Source: Burkholderia aenigmatica (GTDB taxonomy: Bacteria; Pseudomonadota; Gammaproteobacteria; Burkholderiales; Burkholderiaceae). Taken from it: a stretch of DNA of 64,000 nucleotides. The notes below the pieces were generated by a model. It made no database searches. It was not told the DNA's origin and saw nothing but the letters and a program-made list of their open reading frames with translations. Where the stretch lies: the NCBI RefSeq assembly GCF_902499175.1, contig NZ_CABVQC010000038.1:21288-85287 (forward strand), given 5' to 3'. Below, piece after piece: positions 9,045 through 17,893 of the stretch. Within the stretch, counting starts at the first letter, position 1, and every line of letters starts with the position of its first letter. The position numbers and the translations under genes were made by a program.

Positions 9045-10220
9045 ATGTCGTCAGGCTCCCCTTCGTCGCGCCGCACGTTGCGGCAATGGCTGCACAGCTT
9101 CATTCCCCATCCGATGTCGCTGGGCTGGCGTGAACGCCTGCGCTCGTGCACGGGCGCGCTCGTCGGCATCGCGACGGTCGGCGTGACGATGCGGCTGCTA
9201 CCCGGCGTGCCGGGCCTCGTGCCGCTGCTCGTCGCGCCGATGGGGGCGTCGGCCGTGCTGCTGTTCGCGGTACCGGCCAGCCCGCTCGCGCAACCGTGGT
9301 CGATCATCGGCGGCAATCTCGTCGCGGCCACGGTTGGTGTCGCGTGCGCACAATGGATCGCCGATCCGATCACGGCCGCCGCGGTCGCGATCGCGTGCGC
9401 GATCGGCGGCATGTTCGTGCTGCGCTGCGTGCACCCGCCGTCGGGCGCCGTCGCGCTCACGGCCGTGGTCGGCGGCCCGGCGATCCATTCGCTCGGTTTC
9501 AGCTTCGTGCTGGAACCGATCGCGCTGCAATCGGCCATCCTGCTGTCCGCCGCGCTTGCCTATCACGCGCTGACCGGGCACCGCTATCCGCACGGCGGCG
9601 TGCGTCCTGACGCGAAACCGCAGGCAGGCGCCGCCGCACCGGCGCGCGGCGGCTTCACGCGCGGCGACCTCGACGCGGTGCTGAAGCGCCGCGGCGAATG
9701 GCTCGACGTCGATCCGGACGATCTCGAAGCGCTGCTGCGCGAAACCGAGATGCAGGCCTATACGCGCACGTTCGGCCAGCTCTCGTGCGCCGACCTGATG
9801 ACAAAGAATGCCATCGAAGTCGCGCCATCGACGTCGGTCACGGCCGCGCTCACGCTGCTCGACCGCCACCGCGTGAAGGCGCTGCCCGTCGTCGACGGCG
9901 AAGGCCGCCTGACCGGCATCGTCACGCGCGCCGACCTCACGCGCCAGTTGCGCCGTCCGGCCCCGCTGTGGCAACGCCTGTCCGCGCGGCTGCCGCAATC
10001 GTTCGGCGGCCAGCCGGCGAGCGTCGCCACCGTGATGACGCGCGACGTCGCGTGCGTACCGGAAACGATGCCGATCACGGCGCTCGTCCCGCTGTTTACG
10101 CATTCGGGGCACCACCACATTCCGGTCGTCGATGCATCGCGCCGGCTCGTCGGGATCATTACGCAGACGGATCTCGTCACGGGCCTGTATCGACAGACGC
10201 AAATACGCGAGGCCGCGTAA
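9045..10220 (+). CDS. HPP-family membrane protein with tandem CBS domains
   Basis: A 391-residue protein. Residues about 25-185 form a four-helix HPP domain, named for the CVHPPSGAVAL motif seen near residues 127-137. After a linker, two CBS domains follow at about 240-300 (LMTKNAIEVAPSTSVTAALTLL) and 330-385 (VMTRDVACVPETMPITALVPLF). CBS pairs usually bind adenosyl nucleotides. HPP proteins in plastids and cyanobacteria have been linked to nitrite transport; the bacterial CBS fusions are not well characterised. It is followed by a MarR regulator and a CLC channel that also ends in CBS-like domains, so the neighbourhood may concern anion or ion homeostasis (inference). Confidence 0.9.
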   Translation: MSSGSPSSRRTLRQWLHSFIPHPMSLGWRERLRSCTGALVGIATVGVTMRLLPGVPGLVPLLVAPMGASAVLLFAVPASPLAQPWSIIGGNLVAATVGVACAQWIADPITAAAVAIACAIGGMFVLRCVHPPSGAVALTAVVGGPAIHSLGFSFVLEPIALQSAILLSAALAYHALTGHRYPHGGVRPDAKPQAGAAAPARGGFTRGDLDAVLKRRGEWLDVDPDDLEALLRETEMQAYTRTFGQLSCADLMTKNAIEVAPSTSVTAALTLLDRHRVKALPVVDGEGRLTGIVTRADLTRQLRRPAPLWQRLSARLPQSFGGQPASVATVMTRDVACVPETMPITALVPLFTHSGHHHIPVVDASRRLVGIITQTDLVTGLYRQTQIREAA

Positions 10221-10305
10221 CGCATGCAGCGCACGCGGCGCACGTAACGCCATGTAACAGCCTGAGACACGCGGAATGCATTCATCCCGCCTGAATTCGG
10301 CCATT

Positions 10306-10324
10306 TATATCATGTTGTGATATA
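10306..10324. promoter_or_regulatory. Candidate MarR operator
   Basis: Perfect 7-bp arms TATATCA (10306-10312) and TGATATA (10318-10324) are separated by TGTTG. The site lies 38 bp upstream of the MarR start at 10362. The arm length and A+T-rich sequence are typical of MarR-family operators, suggesting autoregulation that would extend to the downstream chloride channel. Confidence 0.6.
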
Positions 10325-10361
10325 TTTCTCGCTACCGAAACTGACCGTCCGACCGACCTCG

Positions 10362-10775
10362 ATGAACGATACCCGACGCGCGCTGGCGAAAAGCGATTTC
10401 CAGCAACTGTCCGAGTTCCGCTACCAGATGCGCCGCTTCGAGCGCTTCTCCGAACGCGCCGCGCAAAGCGAAGGCGTGACGCCGCTGCAATACCTGCTGC
10501 TGCTGCACATCAAGGGCTACCCGCATCGCGAATGGGCGACCATCGGCGAACTCGCGGAACGCCTGCAGGCGCAGCACCACGGCGTCGTCGCGCTGGTCAC
10601 GCGCTGCGAAGCGCTCGGCCTCGTGAAGCGCAAGACGAGCGAAGCGGACCGCCGCCAGGTCGAGGTCCACCTCGAGCAAGCCGGCGAAACGCTGCTCGCC
10701 CGCCTCGCGGCCATGCATCGCGCCGAGCTGAAGTCGCTCAAGGACGCGTTCCAGGTTCCCCAGATCGATTACTGA
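10362..10775 (+). CDS. MarR-family transcriptional regulator
   Basis: A 137-residue winged-helix regulator. The core is WATIGELAERLQAQHHGVVALV around residues 55-80, then the wing KRKTSEADRRQVEVHLEQAG. The frame is open from a GTG at 10317, but that codon lies inside the palindrome at 10306-10324 and has no ribosome-binding site, so the ATG at 10362 is preferred. The CLC channel gene begins 20 bp after its stop, indicating one operon. The effector is unknown. Confidence 0.9.
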   Translation: MNDTRRALAKSDFQQLSEFRYQMRRFERFSERAAQSEGVTPLQYLLLLHIKGYPHREWATIGELAERLQAQHHGVVALVTRCEALGLVKRKTSEADRRQVEVHLEQAGETLLARLAAMHRAELKSLKDAFQVPQIDY

Positions 10776-10795
10776 CCCCTGCTCTTTCCACTCCG

Positions 10796-12583
10796 ATGAA
10801 CGCACCACACAAACGCGATTTCGCGACCAACGACCGCCTGCCCAGGATCGCGTTGCTTGCCGCCGGGATCGGCCTGCTCAGCACGCTGGCCGCATTCGTA
10901 CTGCTGAGCCTGATCCACCTGTTCACGAACCTGTTCTTCTTCCAGCAATTCTCGTTCGTCGACCGCTCGCCCGCGCACAACACGCTCGGCGCGTGGGTGA
11001 TCGTCGTGCCGGTGATCGGTGGCCTGATCGTGGGGTTGATGGCGCGCTTCGGCTCGGAAAAGATCCGCGGCCACGGCATTCCCGAAGCAATCGAGGCGAT
11101 CCTGTTCGGCAAGAGCCGCATGTCGCCGAAGGTCGCGATCCTGAAGCCGCTGTCGTCCGGCGTCGTGATCGGCAGCGGCGGCCCGTTCGGCGCCGAAGGC
11201 CCGATCATCATGACGGGTGGCGCGCTCGGCTCGCTGATCGCACAGTGCGTGCACGTAACCGCCGCCGAGCGCAAGACGCTGCTCGTCGCCGGTGCGGCCG
11301 CCGGCATGACGGCCGTGTTCGGCACGCCGGTCGCGGCCGTGCTGCTCGCGGTCGAACTGCTGCTGTTCGAATGGCGTCCGCGCAGTTTCCTGCCGGTCGC
11401 GCTCGCCTGCGCGGTGGCTGGTTTCGCCCGCGCCGTGTTCTTCGGCGTCGATCCGCTGTTTCCGCTGACCACGGCCGCGCCGACGCCCGTCGCGCTGCTG
11501 TCGTGCATCGTCGCGGGCCTGCTGTCGGGCATGCTCGCGTGCGGCCTGTCGGCTGCGCTGTATCGCGTCGAGGACACCTTCGCGAAGCTGCCGGTGCACT
11601 GGATGTGGTGGCCCGCGCTCGGCGCGATCGTGATCGGCATCGGCGGCTGGCTCGAGCCGCGCGCGCTCGGCGTCGGCTACGACGTGATCGGCGACCTGCT
11701 TCATCAGCACATCGCATTGAAGATCGCGCTCGCGCTGCTGATCGTGAAGGCCGTGATGTGGGTGATCGCGCTCGGCTCGGGCACGTCGGGCGGCGTGCTC
11801 GCCCCGCTGCTGATGCTCGGCGCCGGGCTCGGCACGGTACTGTCGCCGATGCTGCCGGGCGGCGACCCGGCGCTGTGGCCGCTCGTGTGCATGGCCGCGA
11901 CGCTCGGCGCGACGCTCGGTGCGCCGCTGACCGCGATCGTGTTCGCGTTCGGCCTCACGCACGACGCCAACGCGCTGCTGCCGCTGCTCGCGGCGACGCT
12001 CGTCGCGCACGGTTTCGCGACCATCGTGATGAAGCGCTCGATCATGACGGAGAAGATCGCGCGCCGCGGTTATCACATCTATCGCGAGTACGGCGTCGAT
12101 CCGCTCGAGCGGCACGACATCGGCGAAGTGATGACGTCGGCCGACCTGCTCGTCGCGATCGACGGCGCAGCGACGCTCGCGACCGTCGAGTCGCAGTACT
12201 TCGGCGCGAAGCAGTCGCACCGTGCGTACCCGGTCGTGCAGAACGGCCGCCTGCTCGGTCTCGTCGATCGCGCGACGCTCGACGCGCAGCGCGCACAGGC
12301 CACGGCCGACACGCCGATCTCGGGCGCGTTCGTCAACCGCGCGCCTGCCGTCGCTCAGGCGCACGAAACCTGCCGCGTCGTCGCGTCGCGGCTCGCAATG
12401 CTCGGACTCGAGCGCCTGCCTGTCGTTGCCGACGAGCAATCGATGCGCATCACCGGCATCGTGTCGCGCAGCGACCTGATCAAGCCCGCGCTCCAGCACT
12501 TCGACGACGAACAGAAGCGCGAGCGCTTCCGCCCGGTCGTCCCGGCCAACCTGCGCGACATCGGCACGCGCAAGGCCGGCTGA
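10796..12583 (+). CDS. CLC-family chloride channel/antiporter with C-terminal CBS domains
   Basis: A 595-residue membrane protein. The selectivity and gating motif GSGGPFGAEGP is present at about residues 126-136, with gating glutamate Glu134 conserved. GSGTSGGVLAPLLMLGAGLG (near 325-345) is the second conserved CLC stretch. About 430 residues of transmembrane core are followed by a regulatory tail with two CBS-like repeats (residues about 445-510 and 515-575, ending ITGIVSRSDLI). A frame open from 10532 overlaps the MarR gene; the ATG at 10796, right after the MarR stop, gives the normal N-terminus. Retention of the gating glutamate is compatible with Cl-/H+ exchange, but channel or antiport activity cannot be decided from sequence. 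Confidence 0.93.
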   Translation: MNAPHKRDFATNDRLPRIALLAAGIGLLSTLAAFVLLSLIHLFTNLFFFQQFSFVDRSPAHNTLGAWVIVVPVIGGLIVGLMARFGSEKIRGHGIPEAIEAILFGKSRMSPKVAILKPLSSGVVIGSGGPFGAEGPIIMTGGALGSLIAQCVHVTAAERKTLLVAGAAAGMTAVFGTPVAAVLLAVELLLFEWRPRSFLPVALACAVAGFARAVFFGVDPLFPLTTAAPTPVALLSCIVAGLLSGMLACGLSAALYRVEDTFAKLPVHWMWWPALGAIVIGIGGWLEPRALGVGYDVIGDLLHQHIALKIALALLIVKAVMWVIALGSGTSGGVLAPLLMLGAGLGTVLSPMLPGGDPALWPLVCMAATLGATLGAPLTAIVFAFGLTHDANALLPLLAATLVAHGFATIVMKRSIMTEKIARRGYHIYREYGVDPLERHDIGEVMTSADLLVAIDGAATLATVESQYFGAKQSHRAYPVVQNGRLLGLVDRATLDAQRAQATADTPISGAFVNRAPAVAQAHETCRVVASRLAMLGLERLPVVADEQSMRITGIVSRSDLIKPALQHFDDEQKRERFRPVVPANLRDIGTRKAG

Positions 12584-12643
12584 TCCACTGCGCTGCGCGG
12601 CACCCTCGCCGCGCACGCCCCGCTCGCGTCACCTCTTCCGTAC

Positions 12644-12672
12644 GATGCGGCACGCCCTTCGCGTGCCGCATC
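12644..12672 (+). terminator. Hairpin terminator candidate after the CLC gene
   Basis: A perfect 12-bp stem, GATGCGGCACGC (12644-12655) with GCGTGCCGCATC (12661-12672), closes a CCTTC loop 60 bp after the CLC stop. Only a weak T stretch follows (GCATTTCG), so termination efficiency is uncertain. Confidence 0.55.
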
Positions 12673-13064
12673 GCATTTCGCCGCCTCCCGTGTTTAAAGT
12701 TGGTTAACAATTCGACGGACGAAAGTTTGTCATCATGGTGCTCATGCGACGGGGCCATCAATCAGCCATTCCACTTCGCGATCAAATAAAGAGTCGCGGC
12801 ACGGCATGCAGACACATGCCGCTCGCCGCGGCCGTCACATCACCACACGACCGGGCAGCGCGCCGACCACGCAACGCATGACGTCGTGCCGCACACGATG
12901 CATGCCGCGCCGCAGCAAAGTACACAGCACCGGAGCCGCCATTTGGCAAGCGCGTTAACAACTTGTTTCGGAATAGCCGGAACCGTGCTCGCCTGATGCG
13001 ATCTCACTTGTACGCAGTACTGCTGCGCATCCCACTCAATCAATCACGACTCGAGGGAGATAAC
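12673..13064. other. Intergenic region, no gene seen
   Basis: This 392-bp stretch lies between the CLC terminator and the small secreted protein. It contains A+T-rich patches (around 12694-12740 and 12935-12975) that could hold the promoter of the downstream gene. No convincing paired -35/-10 boxes, ORF or RNA gene were recognised. Confidence 0.4.
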
Positions 13065-13400
13065 GTGACCGCGAAATACTTACCGCTCATCGCATTGACC
13101 GTGGCATTTTCTGCTCATGCAGCCGATTCTGCCCTGCAGAACGTGGGACAAAGCCAAAAATCCGCCGACGAAGTGGCGCAGTGCATCGCCAAGACCTGGG
13201 CCGACAAGTCGCAACAACAGGTGACGTCGCAGTATGAACTGGCGAACGGCCTCGCAATGGCCGTTTATGCGCCGGGCCAGCAGCCGCCGAACGGCGCTGC
13301 CGCCATCGTGCGCCCGGCCAACGCCGCAGGCGCGAAGACCTGGGTCGGTTTCCGCGGCGGCAATGCGGCTTCCGCCGGCGATATCAACGCCTGCCTGTAA
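13065..13400 (+). CDS. Small exported protein of unknown function
   Basis: A 111-residue protein. The N-terminus (MTAKYLPLIALTVAFSAHAA) is a signal peptide with a likely AHA cleavage site, leaving a mature part of about 90 residues. A longer frame begins at 12963, but the GTG at 13065 sits after GAGGGAGATAAC and starts exactly at the signal peptide. The mature protein has two cysteines, near residue 40 (AQCIAKTW) and in the last three residues (ACL), which could form a disulfide, plus a Gly/Ala-rich C-terminal half. I do not recognise the family. It is followed by a strong terminator and appears monocistronic. Confidence 0.75.
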   Translation: MTAKYLPLIALTVAFSAHAADSALQNVGQSQKSADEVAQCIAKTWADKSQQQVTSQYELANGLAMAVYAPGQQPPNGAAAIVRPANAAGAKTWVGFRGGNAASAGDINACL

Positions 13401-13448
13401 GCAGAGAACAGGCGCGCCGGAGGGCCCTGGCGCCCTCCACTTGCGACA

Positions 13449-13476
13449 AGCCCCGCTTCGGCGGGGCTTTTCTTTT
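13449..13476 (+). terminator. Rho-independent terminator
   Basis: The stem AGCCCCGC/GCGGGGCT (13449-13456, 13461-13468) closes a TTCG tetraloop and runs into TTTCTTTT. It is 48 bp downstream of the small secreted gene and between it and the convergent ppnP gene. Confidence 0.9.
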
Positions 13477-13496
13477 GCTGCGCGAGTACGGGCGAG

Positions 13497-13817
13497 TTAC
13501 AGGTAGCTGCAGATGTAATCGAGCGTCTCGAGCACTTCGATGTCGAAGCGGCTCTTGCCCGGCACCGAGAACGATTCGCCGGCACCGTAGGTCTGCCATT
13601 CGCTGCTGCCGTCGAGCTTCACGCGGCACTTGCCGGCCTGCACTTCCATCAATTCGGGCGCATCGGTGCCGAAGTTGAGCGCGCACGGCAGGATCACGCC
13701 GAGCGTCTTGCGCGTGCCGTCCGGGAAGAGCACGGTATGCGACACGCACTTGCCGTCGAAATAGACGTTCGCGCGCTTGACGACCGATACGTTGTCGAAT
13801 TGGGTTGCACTGGTCAT
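13497..13817 (-). CDS. ppnP: Pyrimidine/purine nucleoside phosphorylase
   Basis: A 106-residue single-domain cupin of the former DUF1255/YaiE family. It contains KRANVYFDGKCVSHTVLFPDG near residues 14-34, then GVILPCALNFGTDAPELMEV and the final CSYL. E. coli PpnP (94 residues) phosphorolyses a broad set of nucleosides. The longer open frame upstream (to 13997) is arbitrary; the ATG at 13817 starts at the family's normal N-terminus. The gene is convergent with the small secreted gene and is followed upstream by a LysR gene on the same strand 207 bp away, so it is probably transcribed alone. Confidence 0.93.
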   Translation of the reverse strand: MTSATQFDNVSVVKRANVYFDGKCVSHTVLFPDGTRKTLGVILPCALNFGTDAPELMEVQAGKCRVKLDGSSEWQTYGAGESFSVPGKSRFDIEVLETLDYICSYL

Positions 13818-14024
13818 GAAATGCCTCTGATTGCTGGATGCCGAATGGCGATGTTGTTGGAGGCCGGCCGGAGCGGCGGGCCGGCCGCTATGATACCGGC
13901 TCGCGCGGCCTGCGCCGGAATGGCGTCCGCTGTGCAAGCCACGTGCCCGCCTGACGACGGCAACGCCACGCACCCGATCTTCAGGATACCGATGCAATGA
14001 CTGCTGCCGACCCTGGGCACCGGT

Positions 14025-14927
14025 TCACCGCAGCCCCTTGCGCCGCGCGGAGTCCCGCAGGCAGTCGAGCAGCATCGTCGCGGCCGGCGTGAGCGGGCTG
14101 TCGCGACGCGTGATGACCTGCACCGAGACGCCCGGCAAGCGCTCGCGAATCGGCAGCACCGCGAGCTGGTCGCGCGCCCACTCGCCCTGTAGCAGTTGCT
14201 CGGGCATCGACGCGATCAGGTCGCAACCGGTCATCAGGCTGTGCGCGAGCCCGAAGCTCGGACATTCGACGACGCGCGCCGGCACCGGCAGCCCGTAGGC
14301 AACGAACGAATTGAACAGCACCTGCGTCGAGCTTTCCGGCGACGGGTTCATCAGCCAGTCGGCGTCGACGAGATCGGCGAGCGAGGTGGCCGACGCGAGC
14401 GGATGCCCCTTGCGGGCGACGATCAGCGATCGGCTCGCATAGAGTTCCGCGTGATCGAATTCGGCCGCCAGCAGTTCGGGCACGACGACGGCCACCGCGA
14501 AATCGAGCGAGCCGTCGTGCAGGCGCGGCAGCGCAACGCCCGGAAACCCTTCGACCAGGTTGACGCGCGCCACCGGAAAGCGGCGCCGGAACGCGCGAAA
14601 CGCGTCGGGCAGGATCGTCACCGCAGCGGCCGGCGTGATCGCCGCCGCGACGGAGCCCGTCATCGCGCCCTGCGCCTGTTCGATGTCGTCGCGGGCGCGC
14701 TGCATTTCGGCGACGATCAGCCGCGCGCGCACCTGCAACTGCTGACCGAACGCGGTGAGCTGCACGCCGCGCGCGGTGCGCACGACGAGCGACACGCCGA
14801 GCGCGATCTCCAGCTCCTTGACCGCCTTCGTCAGCGCCGCCGGCGACACGTTCAGACGCCGCGCGGCAGCACGAATGCTGCCCTCTTCCGCGACGGTGAC
14901 GAACGCTTTCAACTGATGGTATTTCAT
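14025..14927 (-). CDS. LysR-family transcriptional regulator of the M20/MHS operon
   Basis: A 300-residue LysR protein. The helix-turn-helix covers residues 1-60 (MKYHQLKAFVTVAEEGSIRA, then LNVSPAALTKAVKELEIALG), followed by an effector domain in the GcvA/CbbR-like subgroup. The frame extends 15 codons further up, but the ATG at 14927 matches the family N-terminus. It is divergent from the amidohydrolase gene, with 182 bp between the starts, so it probably regulates the amidohydrolase and MHS transporter. The intergenic region repeats AATTTAT near 15020 and 15048, a possible binding motif. Confidence 0.92.
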   Translation of the reverse strand: MKYHQLKAFVTVAEEGSIRAAARRLNVSPAALTKAVKELEIALGVSLVVRTARGVQLTAFGQQLQVRARLIVAEMQRARDDIEQAQGAMTGSVAAAITPAAAVTILPDAFRAFRRRFPVARVNLVEGFPGVALPRLHDGSLDFAVAVVVPELLAAEFDHAELYASRSLIVARKGHPLASATSLADLVDADWLMNPSPESSTQVLFNSFVAYGLPVPARVVECPSFGLAHSLMTGCDLIASMPEQLLQGEWARDQLAVLPIRERLPGVSVQVITRRDSPLTPAATMLLDCLRDSARRKGLR

Positions 14928-15109
14928 GGCGGCAACGCGTGATCCGTGGAAACCCTGTGCTGCACGGCACACACCGGTTCAGGGTATTCCCGAGCGGCAA
15001 CCGGTGGTGAGCACCAAAGCAATTTATCAGCTTCTGGTGGCCAAAAGAAATTTATATGCTTGCTCGTCATATGTGCGTCAAACGCCCCACCTGCCCCACA
15101 GGAGACACC

Positions 15110-16294
15110 ATGCTGCAAGCCGTGAACCCCGTCATCCCCGGCATCGCCGCGATCGCACCCGAGCTGGTCGAGGTACGCCGCCGCATCCACGCTCACCCCG
15201 AACTCGCATTCGAGGAAACGCTCACGAGCGATCTCGTCGCCGAGCTGCTCACCGGCTGGGGTTATGAAGTGCATCGCGGCATCGGCAAGACGGGCGTGGT
15301 CGGCGTGCTGCGCGAAGGGCAAGGCACGCGCACGGTCGGGCTGCGCGCCGACATGGACGCGCTGCCGCTCGCGGAGGCCACCGGCCTGCCGTACACGAGC
15401 CGCCATGCGAACAAGATGCATGCGTGCGGCCACGACGGCCACACCGCGATGCTGCTGTGCGCGGCGCGCCACCTCGCGGCCACGCGCCAGTTCTCCGGCA
15501 CGCTGAACCTGATCTTCCAGCCGGCCGAGGAAAACTTCGGCGGCGCGAAGGCGATGATGGACGACGGCCTGTTCGACCGCTTCCCGTGCGACGCGATCTT
15601 CGCGATCCACAACATGCCGGGCCGCGCGGCCGGCGACATGGCCTTCCGCACCGGCGCCGCGATGGCGTCGGCCGACCGCGTGACGATCACGCTGCGCGGT
15701 GTCGGCGGCCATGGCGCGATGCCGCATTTCGCACGCGATCCGATGTCGGCCGCGGGCAGCATCATGGTCGCGCTTCAGACGATCGTCGCGCGCGAAGTCG
15801 ATGCGCAGCACGCGGCCGTGATCACGGTCGGCAGCGTGCAGGCCGGCGAGACGTTCAACATCATTCCCGAAACCGTCACGATGAAGCTGTCGGTGCGCGC
15901 GCTGAACGCCGACGTTCGCGCGCTGCTCGCGCGCCGCATCGAAGCCCTCGTGAAAGGCCAGGCCGAAAGCTTCGGCGTCACGGCGGAAGTCGACTACGAC
16001 TACGGCTACCCGGTGCTCGTGAATCACGCGGAACCGACCGCGTTCGCGGCCGACATTGCACGCCAGATGCTCGGCGCCGACCGTGTCGAAACCGACTCCG
16101 CGCCGCTGATGGGCAGCGAGGATTTCGCGTTCATGCTCGAGGCTCGCCCCGGCTGCTACGCGTTCATCGGCAACGGGATCGGCAGCAAAGGCGGCTGCAT
16201 GGTGCACAACCCCGGTTACGACTTCAACGACGACATCCTCGCGATCGGCGCGAGCTACTGGGTTCGCGTCGCCGAAGCCTGGCTCGCGGCCTGA
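15110..16294 (+). CDS. M20-family amidohydrolase (hippurate hydrolase/aminoacylase type)
   Basis: A 394-residue cytoplasmic metallohydrolase that cleaves N-acyl or N-carbamoyl amino acids. The metal ligands are visible: the first HPELAFEE stretch, the RADMDALPL motif, MHACGHDGHTAML (cysteine and histidines), PAEENFGGAKAMMDDG, and the distal histidine in MVHNPGYDFND. Length and order match HipO/IAA-amidohydrolase relatives. The ATG at 15110 follows CAGGAGACACC; the upstream in-frame start at 15056 lacks such a site. It is followed 44 bp later by an MHS transporter, probably an uptake-plus-cleavage pair. Substrate unknown. Confidence 0.93.
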   Translation: MLQAVNPVIPGIAAIAPELVEVRRRIHAHPELAFEETLTSDLVAELLTGWGYEVHRGIGKTGVVGVLREGQGTRTVGLRADMDALPLAEATGLPYTSRHANKMHACGHDGHTAMLLCAARHLAATRQFSGTLNLIFQPAEENFGGAKAMMDDGLFDRFPCDAIFAIHNMPGRAAGDMAFRTGAAMASADRVTITLRGVGGHGAMPHFARDPMSAAGSIMVALQTIVAREVDAQHAAVITVGSVQAGETFNIIPETVTMKLSVRALNADVRALLARRIEALVKGQAESFGVTAEVDYDYGYPVLVNHAEPTAFAADIARQMLGADRVETDSAPLMGSEDFAFMLEARPGCYAFIGNGIGSKGGCMVHNPGYDFNDDILAIGASYWVRVAEAWLAA

Positions 16295-16338
16295 CGGCCC
16301 GTCATCCCATCGTTTCGCGCCAACCGGGGGAGCCCCAC

Positions 16339-17664
16339 ATGGAAACGTCCACCCTTTCGTTCGCCGGCACGCCGGTCGATGCACGCGCCGCCGCGAAGAA
16401 ACGCCGGCTGATCGCAGCCGCCGCCGTCGGCAACGCGCTCGAGTTCTACGACTTCACGGTCTACAGCTTCTTCGCGATCCTGATCGGCAAGCTGTTCTTC
16501 CCCGTGCATTCGTCGTTCGGGCAATTGATGCTCGCGGTCGCGAGCTTCGGCGTCGGCTTCGTCACGCGCCCGCTCGGCGGGCTCGTGATCGGCATGTATG
16601 CCGACCGCGCCGGCCGCAAGAAGGCGATGATCCTCACGCTGCTGCTGATGGCGCTCGGCACCGCGACGATCGCCGTCGCGCCGACCTTCGCTCAGATCGG
16701 CCTCGCGGCGCCGCTGCTGCTCGTGCTCGCGCGCCTGCTGCAAGGGTTCGCGTCGGGCGGCGAAGTCGGCGCATCGACGACGCTGCTGCTCGAACAGGCG
16801 CCGCAGCATCGTCGCGGCTTCTACGCGTCATTCCAGTTCTCGAGCCAGGGGCTCGCCGCGCTCGCCGGTGCGCTGACCGGCGTCGCGCTGACATCGACGC
16901 TGAATGCCGCGCAGCTCGAAAGCTGGGGCTGGCGCGTACCGTTCATCATCGGCACGCTGTTCGTGCCGATCGGCTACTGGCTGCGCCGCACCGTCGAGGA
17001 AGTGCCGGCCGCCGCGCCTGCCGCCGCTGCCGCACATGACGAGCCGGTCGCATCGCTGCCGCTCGCCGACGTGCTGCGCCATCACGGCAAGGCCGTGTTC
17101 GCGGGCCTCGGCGTGACGATCGGCGGCACGTCGATCCACTACATCATCGTGTTCTACATGGCGATCTATGGCGTGCAGGTGCTGCACCTGCCGACGTGGC
17201 TGTCGATGACGGCCGGCTGCGTTGCCGGCGCGATCCTGATGCTCGTGACGCCGATCGGCGGCCATCTGTCCGACGTCTACGGGCGCAACCGGATCGTCTG
17301 GTGGACGCGCATCGTGCTGATGGCCGCGATCTACCCGGCGTTTGTTGCACTGAACCGCTGGCCGGGCGCCACCTCGCTGCTGTCGATCATCGCCGCGCTG
17401 TCGATCGTGCACGCGATCAACATCGGCGCGACGGGTGCCATGCTCGGCGAACTGTTCCCGCGTGCGGTGCGCGCCACCGGCGGCGCGCTCGTGTACAGCA
17501 TCGGCGTCGCGATCTTCGGAGGCTTCGCGCAATTCTTCGTCACGTGGCTGATCGCGGCGACCGGCAATCCGAATGCGCCTGCGTGGTATGCGATCGGGTG
17601 TGGTGCGATGACGCTGCTCGCCGTGCGCTGCATGGACGAAAAGGCCGGGAAGGCGCTCGACTGA
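16339..17664 (+). CDS. MFS transporter, metabolite:H+ symporter (MHS) family
   Basis: A 441-residue permease. The opening AAAAVGNALEFYDFTVYSFF and the following GVGFVTRPLGGLVIGMYADRAGRKKAM are hallmarks of the MHS subfamily (citrate, alpha-ketoglutarate, proline/betaine, shikimate carriers). About 12 transmembrane segments are present. The start is set by GGGGGAG about 6 nt before the ATG. It sits directly after the amidohydrolase and would import its substrate, or a product-related acid, with protons (inference). The last helices look complete. Confidence 0.93.
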   Translation: METSTLSFAGTPVDARAAAKKRRLIAAAAVGNALEFYDFTVYSFFAILIGKLFFPVHSSFGQLMLAVASFGVGFVTRPLGGLVIGMYADRAGRKKAMILTLLLMALGTATIAVAPTFAQIGLAAPLLLVLARLLQGFASGGEVGASTTLLLEQAPQHRRGFYASFQFSSQGLAALAGALTGVALTSTLNAAQLESWGWRVPFIIGTLFVPIGYWLRRTVEEVPAAAPAAAAAHDEPVASLPLADVLRHHGKAVFAGLGVTIGGTSIHYIIVFYMAIYGVQVLHLPTWLSMTAGCVAGAILMLVTPIGGHLSDVYGRNRIVWWTRIVLMAAIYPAFVALNRWPGATSLLSIIAALSIVHAINIGATGAMLGELFPRAVRATGGALVYSIGVAIFGGFAQFFVTWLIAATGNPNAPAWYAIGCGAMTLLAVRCMDEKAGKALD

Positions 17665-17725
17665 CCGGCGGGCGACGCACGATGCGCGATTGACGTGGCG
17701 CACACGCATCGGGCATGATCGCGCC

Positions 17726-17812
17726 ATGCGCCACACCACGACCACTTCCTCGACCACGACGCGCACGACCGCCTTCGGCGGGCTCGTGCGGCGAGTGCGC
17801 GCAAGGTCGTAG
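17726..17812 (+). CDS. Putative threonine-rich leader peptide
   Basis: A 28-codon ORF begins MRHTTTTSSTTTRTT. Nine of residues 4-15 are threonine, mixed with Ser and Arg, and the rest is AFGGLVRRVRARS. It lies 82 bp before the isochorismatase-like gene and is followed within 15 nt by a G+C-rich hairpin (17827-17851). Runs of one amino acid before a hairpin are the signature of ribosome-mediated attenuation, as in the thr operon leader. There is no strong ribosome-binding site. The ACC/ACG-rich text could be chance in this composition, so it is a prediction only. Confidence 0.5.
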   Translation: MRHTTTTSSTTTRTTAFGGLVRRVRARS

Positions 17813-17826
17813 CGCCATCCCTCACA

Positions 17827-17860
17827 GGCCCCGCGGGTTCCGGACGGGGTCTTGTCGTTT
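17827..17860 (+). terminator. Putative attenuator hairpin
   Basis: GGCCCCG (17827-17833) pairs with CGGGGTC (17845-17851), including one G-U pair, around an 11-nt loop, followed by the T-rich TTGTCGTTT. A competing pairing exists: GGACGG (17842-17847) with CCGTCC (17863-17868) would disrupt this stem. A small CCGCC-TTC-GGCGG hairpin lies inside the leader ORF. Mutually exclusive pairings fit attenuation of the gene at 17894. Confidence 0.45.
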
Positions 17861-17893
17861 CTCCGTCCGTATCCGTCACTCAGGAGAAACGCA

